Origin: Microbulbifer yueqingensis
Lineage (GTDB): Bacteria > Pseudomonadota > Gammaproteobacteria > Pseudomonadales > Cellvibrionaceae
Direction of reading: 5' to 3'
Length of the DNA: 64,000 nt
NCBI RefSeq assembly: GCF_900100355.1
Contig: NZ_FNFH01000003.1
Span: forward strand, 310,001-374,000
The notes under the pieces were generated by a model that did no database searches, was not told where the DNA came from, and saw nothing but the letters and a program-made list of their open reading frames with translations. Positions 20,971-29,186 of this stretch are shown here, piece after piece. Each line of letters starts with the position of its first letter. The stretch's first letter is position 1. A program made the translations under genes and the position numbers.

Positions 20971-22665
20971 CTACAGGGCAAATCCAAGCAACAGGTAAAC
21001 CCCCAGCAACAGTACCACGCCGGCCACCATGCTCCCGGTCAGCCAGCTGCGGGCCAGCACGCCGTCCGGTTTGTGGTGGCTGGCTACGGACTCCATAAGA
21101 TTCCCCACGCCCGCAACGGCCGCGCGGCGTACGCGGCCGTCGAGGCGGAAAGCCGCCGCTACCGTGCCGCGTATTGCCTGCGGCAGCAGCCGCCGGTAGA
21201 GCCATTCGACGTCCAGGTTTACCGACGGCAGTTCTGGCGGGTACAGGCGGCGCAGGTTCAGCCACACGAACGCCAGTGCAGAGAAGAACAGCAGCTGCAG
21301 CTGGGTCAGCACATGCGTGACATCGTAGGGTGTGTAATCCACAGCGTACGGCAGCAGCCCATACAAAGCCTGCGGGTAGATACCAACGGCCAGGCACAGG
21401 GCTGCAGCAATCGTCATGGCCACCAGCATATTGGTCGGCGGCTCCTGAGCACGGATGCCCGAATCGTGGGCAAAGAAGGCAAAGTACGGGATCTTGATGC
21501 CCGCGTGGTGGAAGACACCGGCTGAGGCAAACAGCAGGATCAGCCACACCCAGTCGTAGCCGTTCTTGATCGCCGCGCTCATCACCATCGACTTGCTGAC
21601 GAAACCGCTGAACAGCGGGAAGGCCGAGATCGAGGCAGCACCGACAATACAGAGCACTGTGGTTTTGGGCATGGTTTTGTACAGCCCACCCAGCTCTGAC
21701 CCGTTGATACGGCCGGTGACATGCAGCACCGCGCCCATGGACATGAACAGCAGTCCCTTGAAGATCACATCATTGAACGCATGTGCCACGGCGCCGTTGA
21801 TGGCCAGTGAAGTCCCTATTCCGATGCCCACCACCATAAACCCGAGCTGGTTGATCAGGCTGTAGGCCAGCACCCGGCGGAGGTCATTTTCGATAACGGC
21901 GTAGAAGATCGGGAAACAGGCCATTGTTGCGCCGATATATACCAGCAGCTCTGTGCCCGGATAGGCCCGCGCCAGGGCGTACACCGCCGCCTTGGTGGTA
22001 AATGCACTCAGGAATACTGTGCCGGTGGGAGTGGACTCCGGGTAAGCGTCAGTAAGCCAGTTATGGAAGAACGGGAAGGCGCACTTGATACCGAACGCCA
22101 GGAAGATCATCCAGCTGTAGGGATTGTCATCCAGGCCGATCTGGCCAAAAGCGAGGGACTCATGGGACTGCGCGTAAAAGATAATCCCGCCCAGCAACAG
22201 GAGGCCAGAGAGGATATGCAGGGTGAAGTAGCGTAGGCCAGCCATATAGGCACGGCCGTTGCGGCGTGCCCAAACCAGGAATACGGACGTCAGTGCCAGC
22301 AGTTCCCAGAATATAAACAGGGTCATGAGGTCGCCGGCAAACACAGCCCCCAGGGCGCTGCCCGCATACAGAAGGCTCACAACCTGCTGCAGCGTGTCGC
22401 GGACATGCAATGCATAAATGATGGCGATCAGTGCTGCGATGTGGAACAGGTAACCGAATAACAGGCTGAGCTTGTCCGCACGAAATAGCAGCAGGTCGAA
22501 TTCGAGTACCGAATATGCACCGAAACTGCCTGCCCCCAGCATCCAGAGGTTTGCCAGTCCCAAAAGGGGCACGGCGATCATCACCAGCGCGCGCGGCCAG
22601 CCGCGCAGGACCAGTGCCAGCAGCGCGGCTACGAAAAACGGAATGAAGGGCGCCACCTCAAACAT
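20971..22665 (-). CDS. Antiporter-like membrane subunit (NuoL/MrpA-N/MrpD type), third copy
   Basis: Large polytopic protein (564 aa from the ATG at 22665) of the proton-conducting membrane transporter family shared by complex I and Mrp. Key charged residues are kept: the TM5 glutamate in LFIFWELLALTS and the TM7 lysine in AFGIKCAFPFFHNWL, with a further lysine in SAFTTKAAVYALAR. The C-terminal region (LDVEWLYRRLLP, then a final TM helix) is the type found in longer NuoL-like subunits. A GGAGG lies 8 bases before the chosen start; an ATG nine codons earlier is less well placed. It overlaps the preceding small gene by 8 bases. Last gene of the Mrp-like operon. Confidence 0.85.
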   Translation of the reverse strand: MFEVAPFIPFFVAALLALVLRGWPRALVMIAVPLLGLANLWMLGAGSFGAYSVLEFDLLLFRADKLSLLFGYLFHIAALIAIIYALHVRDTLQQVVSLLYAGSALGAVFAGDLMTLFIFWELLALTSVFLVWARRNGRAYMAGLRYFTLHILSGLLLLGGIIFYAQSHESLAFGQIGLDDNPYSWMIFLAFGIKCAFPFFHNWLTDAYPESTPTGTVFLSAFTTKAAVYALARAYPGTELLVYIGATMACFPIFYAVIENDLRRVLAYSLINQLGFMVVGIGIGTSLAINGAVAHAFNDVIFKGLLFMSMGAVLHVTGRINGSELGGLYKTMPKTTVLCIVGAASISAFPLFSGFVSKSMVMSAAIKNGYDWVWLILLFASAGVFHHAGIKIPYFAFFAHDSGIRAQEPPTNMLVAMTIAAALCLAVGIYPQALYGLLPYAVDYTPYDVTHVLTQLQLLFFSALAFVWLNLRRLYPPELPSVNLDVEWLYRRLLPQAIRGTVAAAFRLDGRVRRAAVAGVGNLMESVASHHKPDGVLARSWLTGSMVAGVVLLLGVYLLLGFAL

Positions 22666-22993
22666 GCTCCTGCCCTCCATTTGAGTGTCCACCAGACTGT
22701 TCAGCGGCTGCCGCCACGGTGGAGTCTTCTGTCCCCAGCTCCAGCCGTTCGTAATAGTCCGCCGGGCGCATCAGGAATGTACGCATCCATTTGGCAATTA
22801 TGACCAGTACCACGCAGCCAACGAATCCATACAGCGGGTAGAACCCGGGCAGCCCTTCCCAGCCGTGTTCTGTGTGCCGGTGTACCAGGAAATCCGCAGC
22901 GAACAGCAGCGCGCAGATACCGTAGAACGTGCGGAGTATTCGCCGGATGTTTTCCGGCTTGTCGAAAAAATCTTGCTTGTCACCAGTGCTCAT
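22658..22993 (-). CDS. Small membrane protein of the Mrp-like operon, unrecognised family
   Basis: A 111-residue protein with two predicted membrane helices (about 20-38, FYGICALLFAADFLV; and about 50-68, YPLYGFVGCVVLVIIAKWM) and a charged C-terminal tail (RPADYYERLELG). I do not recognise the family. It lies between two antiporter-like subunits, 4 bases after one and overlapping the other by 8, so it is very likely translated with them and may be an accessory subunit of the complex. Codon use and base composition look like the neighbours. Confidence 0.75.
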   Translation of the reverse strand: MSTGDKQDFFDKPENIRRILRTFYGICALLFAADFLVHRHTEHGWEGLPGFYPLYGFVGCVVLVIIAKWMRTFLMRPADYYERLELGTEDSTVAAAAEQSGGHSNGGQEHV

Positions 22994-22997
22994 CGGG

Positions 22998-24467
22998 TCA
23001 GATTCCGGCCTTGATCAGCTGATAGATAATGTCGGGGAAAAGCAGCAGGAGGACACAGCCCGTGGCCGTGATGCCCAGTGCCAGCAGGGACGGCCACGGC
23101 GCTTCACGCACTGCCACACCGGTACTGCCGGCATCGGTCGCTTCCACGCCAGAGAAAAACGCCCGCAGCGGAATCGGCAACAGGTAGGCGATACTGAGCA
23201 GGGAACTCACCATCAGCAACCCCATCAACCACAGCTCACCAGCCTCCAGGGTACCCAACAACAGGTACCACTTGCTCCAGGTGCCGCCGGTTGGCGGGAT
23301 ACCGATAATGCAGAGACTGGCGACCAGGAAGGCGCCCATGGTAATCGGCATCTGTCGCCCCAGGCCCCGCAACTGCCCTACCTCGGTTTTGTGGGCAGCC
23401 ACCAGGATCGCGCCCGCACAGAAAAACAGGGTGATCTTGCCAAACGCGTGCATCACGATGTGCATCGCACTGCCTGTTACGCCGGCGCTGGTCGCCAGCA
23501 ACGCCCCCAGCGTGATATAGCCGAGCTGGCTGACGGTGGAGTACGCGAGGCGCTTTTTCAGGTTTTCCTGCCGCATTGCCACAATCGCAGCCAACAGGAT
23601 GGAGGCGCCGGCGAGGTACAGCAGCCACTGGGTGGCGGGGATCTCCCGCAGTGTCTCCAGGCCAAAGATCAACAGGCAGACCTTGAGCAGGACAAAAACA
23701 CCTGCTTTTACCACCGCCACCGCATGGAGGAGCGCGCTGACCGGCGTGGGGGCCACCATGGCGGCGGGAAGCCAGCGATGAAACGGCATGATCGCAGCTT
23801 TGCCGACGCCGAACACATACAGCACCAGCAAAAGTGACAACAGGCCGGCCGGGGTATCGTCAGTGAATACGCCACCGGGCTGGAACGACAGCGTGCCAGT
23901 GAGCAGCCAGGTGGCAATAATGGCCACCAGGAAGAAAGCTACCGAGGTCCCCAACAGGATGCCCAGGTACAGGCGACCACCTTCCCGAGCCTTGTCGGTG
24001 CCGGCATGGGTGACCAGCGGGTAGGTACAGAGCGTGAGGAGCTCGTAAAACACAAACAGGGTAAACAGGTTCTCGGCAAAAGCGATGCCCATCACTGCCG
24101 CGATTGAGATAGCAAAAAAGGCAAAGAAGCGTGTCTGGTTCTGCTCCCCGTGCCCGCGCATGTAGCCGATGGCATACAGCGTGGTGACGATCCACAGGCT
24201 GCTGGCCACCAGGGCAAAGATGAGCCCGAGAGGCTCGACACGAAATGCGAGCGTCAGCCCGGGCAATACCTCCAGCCACAGCACTTCAATGACCTGCCCT
24301 GCCATAACTACCGGGTAAAGATTGCCTACCGCTGCAAGCAGTAGTGTTCCGGCTGCCAGGGAAACGCCCTCACGAAGGTTTTCGTGGCGCCCGGTCAGGA
24401 CTACGCCTGCGGCCGCCAGCAGCGGAATCAGCAGGGCCAGTTGCAGGAGGCTGCTGGCAGACATCAT
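22998..24467 (-). CDS. Antiporter-like membrane subunit (MrpD/NuoM-N type), second copy
   Basis: Polytopic subunit (489 aa) of the proton-conducting membrane transporter family. TM5 glutamate in LFVFYELLTLCTYPLV; TM7 lysine in VFGVGKAAIMPFHRWLPAAMVAP; conserved HAVAVVKAGVF and RLAYSTVSQLGY segments follow. About 14 hydrophobic segments. It overlaps the preceding mrpD by 4 bases (ATGA), indicating translational coupling. With intact channel residues it should be active as an ion-conducting unit rather than structural. Confidence 0.87.
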   Translation of the reverse strand: MMSASSLLQLALLIPLLAAAGVVLTGRHENLREGVSLAAGTLLLAAVGNLYPVVMAGQVIEVLWLEVLPGLTLAFRVEPLGLIFALVASSLWIVTTLYAIGYMRGHGEQNQTRFFAFFAISIAAVMGIAFAENLFTLFVFYELLTLCTYPLVTHAGTDKAREGGRLYLGILLGTSVAFFLVAIIATWLLTGTLSFQPGGVFTDDTPAGLLSLLLVLYVFGVGKAAIMPFHRWLPAAMVAPTPVSALLHAVAVVKAGVFVLLKVCLLIFGLETLREIPATQWLLYLAGASILLAAIVAMRQENLKKRLAYSTVSQLGYITLGALLATSAGVTGSAMHIVMHAFGKITLFFCAGAILVAAHKTEVGQLRGLGRQMPITMGAFLVASLCIIGIPPTGGTWSKWYLLLGTLEAGELWLMGLLMVSSLLSIAYLLPIPLRAFFSGVEATDAGSTGVAVREAPWPSLLALGITATGCVLLLLFPDIIYQLIKAGI

Positions 24468-25945
24468 TGGGCACCCCCGAACAGGTATTGCGCGGCCGCT
24501 CCGGTTACCTCAACCGGCAGGCGCGTATCAATACCGAAATAAAGGTTCGCGGAGATAAGGAGCCAGGTCGGCAGCAACAGCGAGAGCGGCGCCTCCCCCA
24601 CTACCGGTGGCTGATCTCCAGCGGGCTCCTGGAAGTATGCCGCCTCGACCAGGCGCCAGATATAGACCACCGCCACCAGTGAACCCATTACCACCAGTAA
24701 GGCGACAAACCAGAGGTTGCTCTCGAGCGCCGCACTGATCAGGTACCACTTGCTGACAAAGCCAACCGTCAGGGGCATACCGATCAGGCTGATACCGCCA
24801 ATCACGATGGCGGCCATGGTCCATGGCATGGTGCGGCCGAGCCCGCGGAACGCATCGATATGGCAGCTGCCTGCCCGATAAGCCAGGCCCGCGAGCGCGA
24901 GAAACAGGCCACCTTTCATCAAGGCATGGTTGAACAGGTGCAGCAGGGTCGCCTGCACCGCTACGACACTGCTGATGCCGATACCCACCACCATGTAACC
25001 GACCTGGGCGACACTGGAGTATGCCAGCATTCGCTTGATATCCACCTGGTAGATCGCCACTACCGAAGCGACGAACACACCGGCGAGGCCGAGGCCAATG
25101 AAAAGTGACTGCAAGGGCAGACTGGTCAGTGAGAACTGCACACCGAACACGGTGAAAGTAAACCGCACCAGCAGGTAGAGGGCCACCTTGGTTGCCGTGG
25201 CAGCGAGGAACGCGGTCACGATCGAGGGTGCGAAACTGTATGCGTTTGGCAACCACATGTGCAGTGGGAACAGCGCCAGCTTGAGGCAGACACCCACCAC
25301 GATAAACGCGAAGGCCGCCAATACCGTACTCGAAGAGCTGACTTCCGGCAGCCGCTGGGCCAGGTCGGCCATATTGAGGGTACCGGTCATCATGTACAGG
25401 AACCCGATGCCGATCAGGATAAACGTGGCCCCGATGGTTCCCATGATCAGGTACTGGAAAGCTGCCCAGAGTGCACGGCGATCCCGGCCGAGTGCGATCA
25501 GTGCGTAGGTCGCGAGCGAGGAAATCTCGAGGAATACAAACACGTTGAACACATCGCCAGTGGCGACAATGCCCAGCAGGCCGGCAAAGCAGAGGAGGTA
25601 GAGTGTGTAGAACAGCGTCTGGCGGGCCTGGTCCATTTCCGCCTGCACACTGGCCCTTGCCGCAGCCAGCACGACAGTGCTTATACCGGTAACCACCAGC
25701 AAGACCCAGGCATTGAGCAGGTCTATACGATATTCAATGCCCCAGGGCGCGTCCCAGCCACCCAGGCCGTAGGTGATTGCGCCCGACGTACTCACCTGCT
25801 GCAGCAACAGCGCGCTTACCGCGAATGCCGCAATGCTCACGCCAAGAGTGAAGAGCCAAACCAGGCTCGCCCTGCGAATAATCAGGCACGAGGGTGCCGC
25901 TACCAGCGGAAGGATAACCTGCAGTATAGGGAGGTGTGTCAGCAC
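24464..25945 (-). CDS. mrpD: Mrp-type antiporter subunit D
   Basis: Antiporter-like subunit (493 aa), the best match in this operon to canonical MrpD by position (directly after mrpC) and sequence. TM5 glutamate in FVFLEISSLATYALI; TM7 lysine in VGVCLKLALFPLHMWLPNAY; TM8 lysine in AATATKVALYLLVRF. It probably moves Na+ or H+ together with the A-type subunits. It overlaps mrpC by 7 bases and the next antiporter-like gene by 4. Two more antiporter-like genes in the same operon make the complex unusual. Confidence 0.9.
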   Translation of the reverse strand: MLTHLPILQVILPLVAAPSCLIIRRASLVWLFTLGVSIAAFAVSALLLQQVSTSGAITYGLGGWDAPWGIEYRIDLLNAWVLLVVTGISTVVLAAARASVQAEMDQARQTLFYTLYLLCFAGLLGIVATGDVFNVFVFLEISSLATYALIALGRDRRALWAAFQYLIMGTIGATFILIGIGFLYMMTGTLNMADLAQRLPEVSSSSTVLAAFAFIVVGVCLKLALFPLHMWLPNAYSFAPSIVTAFLAATATKVALYLLVRFTFTVFGVQFSLTSLPLQSLFIGLGLAGVFVASVVAIYQVDIKRMLAYSSVAQVGYMVVGIGISSVVAVQATLLHLFNHALMKGGLFLALAGLAYRAGSCHIDAFRGLGRTMPWTMAAIVIGGISLIGMPLTVGFVSKWYLISAALESNLWFVALLVVMGSLVAVVYIWRLVEAAYFQEPAGDQPPVVGEAPLSLLLPTWLLISANLYFGIDTRLPVEVTGAAAQYLFGGAQ

Positions 25946-26292
25946 GGGCGGTCCTCCGCCTGGATGTCGCGCTCCTCAACCGAACCGTACGCGCGCTTGA
26001 TGCGGATGACCAGTGCCAGGGCCAGGGAGGTGGTGGCGATACCCACCACGATAGCGGTGAGTATCAGCACGTGCGGCAGCGGGTTGGAATAGATCGTCTC
26101 TCCGTGTGCCAGGATCGGCGCGTTGCCGCCGTTCACCTTTCCCACGCTGATATAGAAAATAAACACGGAGGTCTGGAAAATGTTCAGGCCAATGATCTTT
26201 TTGATCAGGTTGCCCTGGGCCAGAACCATATACAGGCCGATCATCATCAGTGCGATGACCACCCAGTAGTTGTAAAGCGACGTCAGCAACAC
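25939..26292 (-). CDS. mrpC: Mrp-type antiporter subunit C (NuoK-like)
   Basis: Small membrane subunit (117 aa) with three helices, homologous to complex I NuoK. Recognisable features: YNYWVVIALMMIGLYMVLAQGNLIKKIIGLNIFQTSVFIFYI, with the family GLNI-xQ element, and the closing helix PLPHVLILTAIVVGIATTSLALALVIRI. It has an acidic, soluble tail. It starts one base after the mrpB-type stop codon. Confidence 0.92.
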   Translation of the reverse strand: MLLTSLYNYWVVIALMMIGLYMVLAQGNLIKKIIGLNIFQTSVFIFYISVGKVNGGNAPILAHGETIYSNPLPHVLILTAIVVGIATTSLALALVIRIKRAYGSVEERDIQAEDRPC

Positions 26293-26293
26293 T

Positions 26294-27316
26294 CTATCCT
26301 GCCCTCCCCGAGGTCAACTCCTTACCACTGCCATCTTCCAGTCCCCGCTGCAGCTGCTCAGAGAACAGGTAGAAGACCAGCATCATCACCGCAGCAACAG
26401 TAATACCGACACCCAGCTCGATAACAATAATGCCGAGGTGCTGGCCACTCACCGGGTCAGCGGCGAGGGCGCTGTAGTCGAGGAAGTTCTTGCCGGTCGC
26501 CATTCCCAGCAGCCCGACCGACCCGTAGATCAGTACTCCCAGTGCGGCAAGGAACTGGACCACGCCGTGCCCGGCCACGCGCTTTACCGCGTCGAGCCCG
26601 AAAACCAGTGCGTAGAGGATAAAACCAACGGCGAATATTACGCCCGCCTGGAAACCGCCGCCGGGCCCATACTCACCATGGAACTGCACATAGAGGGCAT
26701 AGATCAGGATTGGCGGTATCAGCACCTTCGCTACGAGGCGTAATACCAGGTGCTGCGGATGAGGGGCAGACAGTGCGCGGATCGGGTGCTGTTGCTCTCG
26801 CAAAGCGAGCAGCAAACTCAGCACACCCAGCCCGGCGGTAAATATCACCACGACCTCGCCGAGAGTGTCAAAGGCCCGGTAACTGGCCAGCACCGAGGTC
26901 ACCACGTTGGGAATACCGATCTCGGCAAAGGACTCGCCGATGTAATGTGGAGCGACGTGGATATGGGCCGGCGCCCCCGGGTCACCGAAAGCGGGCATGT
27001 CGAGCGTCGCAGCAATCAACAGCGCACCCACCGCGCCCACCAGGCACAGGGCGAGCATTGCGCGTGGCGGATCCGCTTTCTGGTTGCGCCCGCACAGGGC
27101 CAGGGTTGCCAGGATCAGCAACGGGGAGATACCCGCACCGACCGCCGCCTCGGTAAAGGCGACATCAACAGCTCCCATGGTCATGAAAAAACTTGCCGAA
27201 AGCAGTCCGTAAATCCCCGTCAGCATAGCGGCCGCAAACATGTCGCGGGTCCACGCTATCGAGACAGCGGTCAGCAACAGCAGGCTCAGCAGCGCCAAAT
27301 CCAGTAGTAAGTCCAT
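26294..27316 (-). CDS. mrpB: Fused MrpA C-terminal domain (MbhD/MbhE-like) and MrpB
   Basis: A 340-residue membrane protein joining three modules. Residues about 1-75 match the DUF4040/MbhD segment (VDVAFTEAAVGAGISPLLIL). About 130-170 match the MbhE end of MrpA (YRAFDTLGEVVVIFTAGLGVL). About 195-330 are MnhB/MrpB (HGEYGPGGGFQAGVIFAVGFILYALVFG). In canonical Mrp the first two modules form the C-terminus of MrpA; here they are fused to MrpB, and the NuoL-like N-terminal part of MrpA is supplied by separate genes. The same break-up is known from Mbh-type and some bacterial Mrp complexes. Confidence 0.87.
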   Translation of the reverse strand: MDLLLDLALLSLLLLTAVSIAWTRDMFAAAMLTGIYGLLSASFFMTMGAVDVAFTEAAVGAGISPLLILATLALCGRNQKADPPRAMLALCLVGAVGALLIAATLDMPAFGDPGAPAHIHVAPHYIGESFAEIGIPNVVTSVLASYRAFDTLGEVVVIFTAGLGVLSLLLALREQQHPIRALSAPHPQHLVLRLVAKVLIPPILIYALYVQFHGEYGPGGGFQAGVIFAVGFILYALVFGLDAVKRVAGHGVVQFLAALGVLIYGSVGLLGMATGKNFLDYSALAADPVSGQHLGIIVIELGVGITVAAVMMLVFYLFSEQLQRGLEDGSGKELTSGRAG

Positions 27317-27331
27317 TCCGTCTCCCCGGTT

Positions 27332-27727
27332 TCAGTCGCGGCCTGTATTGGTCGTATCGGCCTCTAATGCGGGCTCTGCCGCATTCCGGGCAGCCTGCCC
27401 CGCTTGCGCTGTCGCCGGTCGTCCCGGCTGCTCCAACCTCAGTTCACTGTGCTGCGCCGCCTTGGCGAGCGCGTGACTGGCGGTGGGACTGGTAAAGAAT
27501 ATGAAAAGCAGTATCAAGCCGAGCTTGAAGAGCGCGAGACTCCAGCCCGCCAGCAGCATCAGCGCACCCACAATCAGGAAAGTTGCAAGGGTGTCGGTGA
27601 CCCCGGCGGCGTGCATGCGGGTATAGAAATCAGGGAATCGCACCAGCCCGACTGCCCCCGAGACCATAAAAAAACATCCAGCGGCGAGCATCAGGCCGCT
27701 CAGGGCATTGAGCAGCGAGTCAATCAT
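27332..27727 (-). CDS. mrpG: Mrp-type antiporter subunit G
   Basis: Three-helix membrane subunit (131 aa). The SGAVGLVRFPDFYTRMHAAGVTDTLATFLIVGALML stretch is the MrpG/MnhG signature (RFPDxYTRMHA). The family core ends near residue 95 (SPTASHALAKAA); the last 35 residues are a polar extension not seen in short members. It overlaps mrpF by 8 bases. Confidence 0.93.
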   Translation of the reverse strand: MIDSLLNALSGLMLAAGCFFMVSGAVGLVRFPDFYTRMHAAGVTDTLATFLIVGALMLLAGWSLALFKLGLILLFIFFTSPTASHALAKAAQHSELRLEQPGRPATAQAGQAARNAAEPALEADTTNTGRD

Positions 27728-27992
27728 GGGCCGTATCTCCCATGCGAGAGCGGTACTCGAAATAGCGCAGCACGCCTACCACACTGACGAAGTTAATCAG
27801 GGCGTAGACCAGCGCAATATCGAGGAACTCGGGCTTGCCGACGGTAAAACAGATTACCGCAATCAGGAGGACAGTCTTGGTGCCAAAGACGTTCACCGCC
27901 AGGATGCGGTCGTAGATGGTGGGGCCCAGCAGGGCCCGGGCCAGCGCCAGGCCCATCACCACCAGCAGCGAGATTACTGTTGCAGCGAGCAT
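27720..27992 (-). CDS. mrpF: Mrp-type antiporter subunit F
   Basis: Small membrane subunit (90 aa), three helices. Family marks: LARALLGPTIYDRILAVNVFGTKTVLLIA (the R-GPT-DRxxA motif) and DIALVYALINFVSVVGVLRYFE. Overlaps the mrpE stop by one base and the mrpG start by 8. It is expected to be structural within the complex. Confidence 0.94.
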   Translation of the reverse strand: MLAATVISLLVVMGLALARALLGPTIYDRILAVNVFGTKTVLLIAVICFTVGKPEFLDIALVYALINFVSVVGVLRYFEYRSRMGDTAHD

Positions 27993-28462
27993 TATTCTTC
28001 CAGCGCCCTCACTTGTTTTTCCATTTCCCCGCGGCGTAATTCGTCCAGCCCCTCTGAGGTCAGAGAATGCACCAGGATTTCGTCGTTCTCAATATCGACT
28101 GCCACGGTGCCCGGCGTGAGGGTAATGGAATTGGCATAGAGCACCTTTCCCATATCCGTTTTCAACCGTAACGGGATTCTCGCACTGGTGGGACTGATTC
28201 CCGCACGTCCCCGCCACACGCCGGCCACCACCGTGAGGTTGCTCTGCACTATTTTCCTGAAGAGCCACCAGTAGTACCCAGGCAGCCGGGGCAGAAGCCC
28301 AACCGGCTGTGACTCATGGTCGACAAGCCCCATTCGCCGCGCGATCGCGATCACAAAGAGTACGGAGATAAACCCGAAGCCGAGCAGCAACGCGGTGTAG
28401 TGCCCGGAGTTTGCGAGCCAGATAAACGACAGGATCAGGAACAACGCGATGAGATAACGCAT
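27992..28462 (-). CDS. mrpE: Mrp-type antiporter subunit E
   Basis: First gene of the antiporter operon (156 aa). Hydrophobic helices in the N-terminal half are followed by the cytosolic domain with LRLKTDMGKVLYANSITLTPGTVAVDIENDEILVHSLT, the MnhE signature (ANSITLTPGT). The operon order E-F-G-A/B-C-D-D-x-D differs from the canonical A-B-C-D-E-F-G order. The promoter must lie in the long upstream region (28463-29186), which it shares with the divergent prc gene. Confidence 0.93.
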   Translation of the reverse strand: MRYLIALFLILSFIWLANSGHYTALLLGFGFISVLFVIAIARRMGLVDHESQPVGLLPRLPGYYWWLFRKIVQSNLTVVAGVWRGRAGISPTSARIPLRLKTDMGKVLYANSITLTPGTVAVDIENDEILVHSLTSEGLDELRRGEMEKQVRALEE

Positions 28463-29186
28463 CGATTCACACCCGGCTGAAGGTCATTGGGAACAGGAGG
28501 TTTCGGCAACGGACAGGTAGTTCATTGCCTGCCATATGGAAAGGGTTGCGTACTGCGGTCGGGACCGGGGATCGTTTCATACTTGCCATAATATGTTGTT
28601 TTTTTGAGCAGTTATTTTGACTCGAGCCTGCGTTCCGGTCTCTGCCGTATCGGTAGGTGCCCGCTCAGTTAATTATTGTGTATCCGATCCACGCCAGAAC
28701 CCGAATCAGGCCCCGGCTGAGCTGCTAAAAAAGTCTCACCACTGTGTCAGTCTGTCAAGTGATACAAGAGATTTACATTGTGTGCCGGATACTGGAGGCG
28801 CCCTGGCCCGGGATCCAGGAGGCAGCCAGACCAATTGGTCACAGAGGGGCACACACAGGTGCTGCCCAGGAGTATGACTGCAGGGCCGATGGCGTGGGAT
28901 GCATTTTTCAGGCTCAGATTGATCAGATTTCGACCGGCAATCTCGGATGTGGGGTGTAGGGCGGGCGTGAGTTTGAGGACATAAACGCGTAAAACCTGCT
29001 CACTACGCAACAAATTGCCCGCGAATGCTGTTACTCGAAACCGTCTACCTCGTATGAGAGGCAACTCATGCCTTTTGGAGCTTTCAGCCTTTATACTTGT
29101 CCTAAGCTATAAGTCGCCATTGCCCCGGGCAGGTGCCCGACCGCTGGTGCGGCGCCTTGAAGTTAGGACGTATAAAGAGACTCCCT
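28463..29186. other. Gene-free divergent region between mrpE and prc
   Basis: About 720 bases, divergent promoters expected for both neighbours. Short open frames exist (for example 28617-28877) but show no convincing ribosome site or family-like sequence. AT-rich patches (around 28589-28620 and 29091-29115) are promoter candidates; I could not fix a consensus pair. No repeat or tRNA seen. Confidence 0.5.

Noticed and set aside
28617..28877. Short open frame in the mrpE/prc gap
   Set aside because: No ribosome site or membrane/domain pattern; the composition does not look like a gene.
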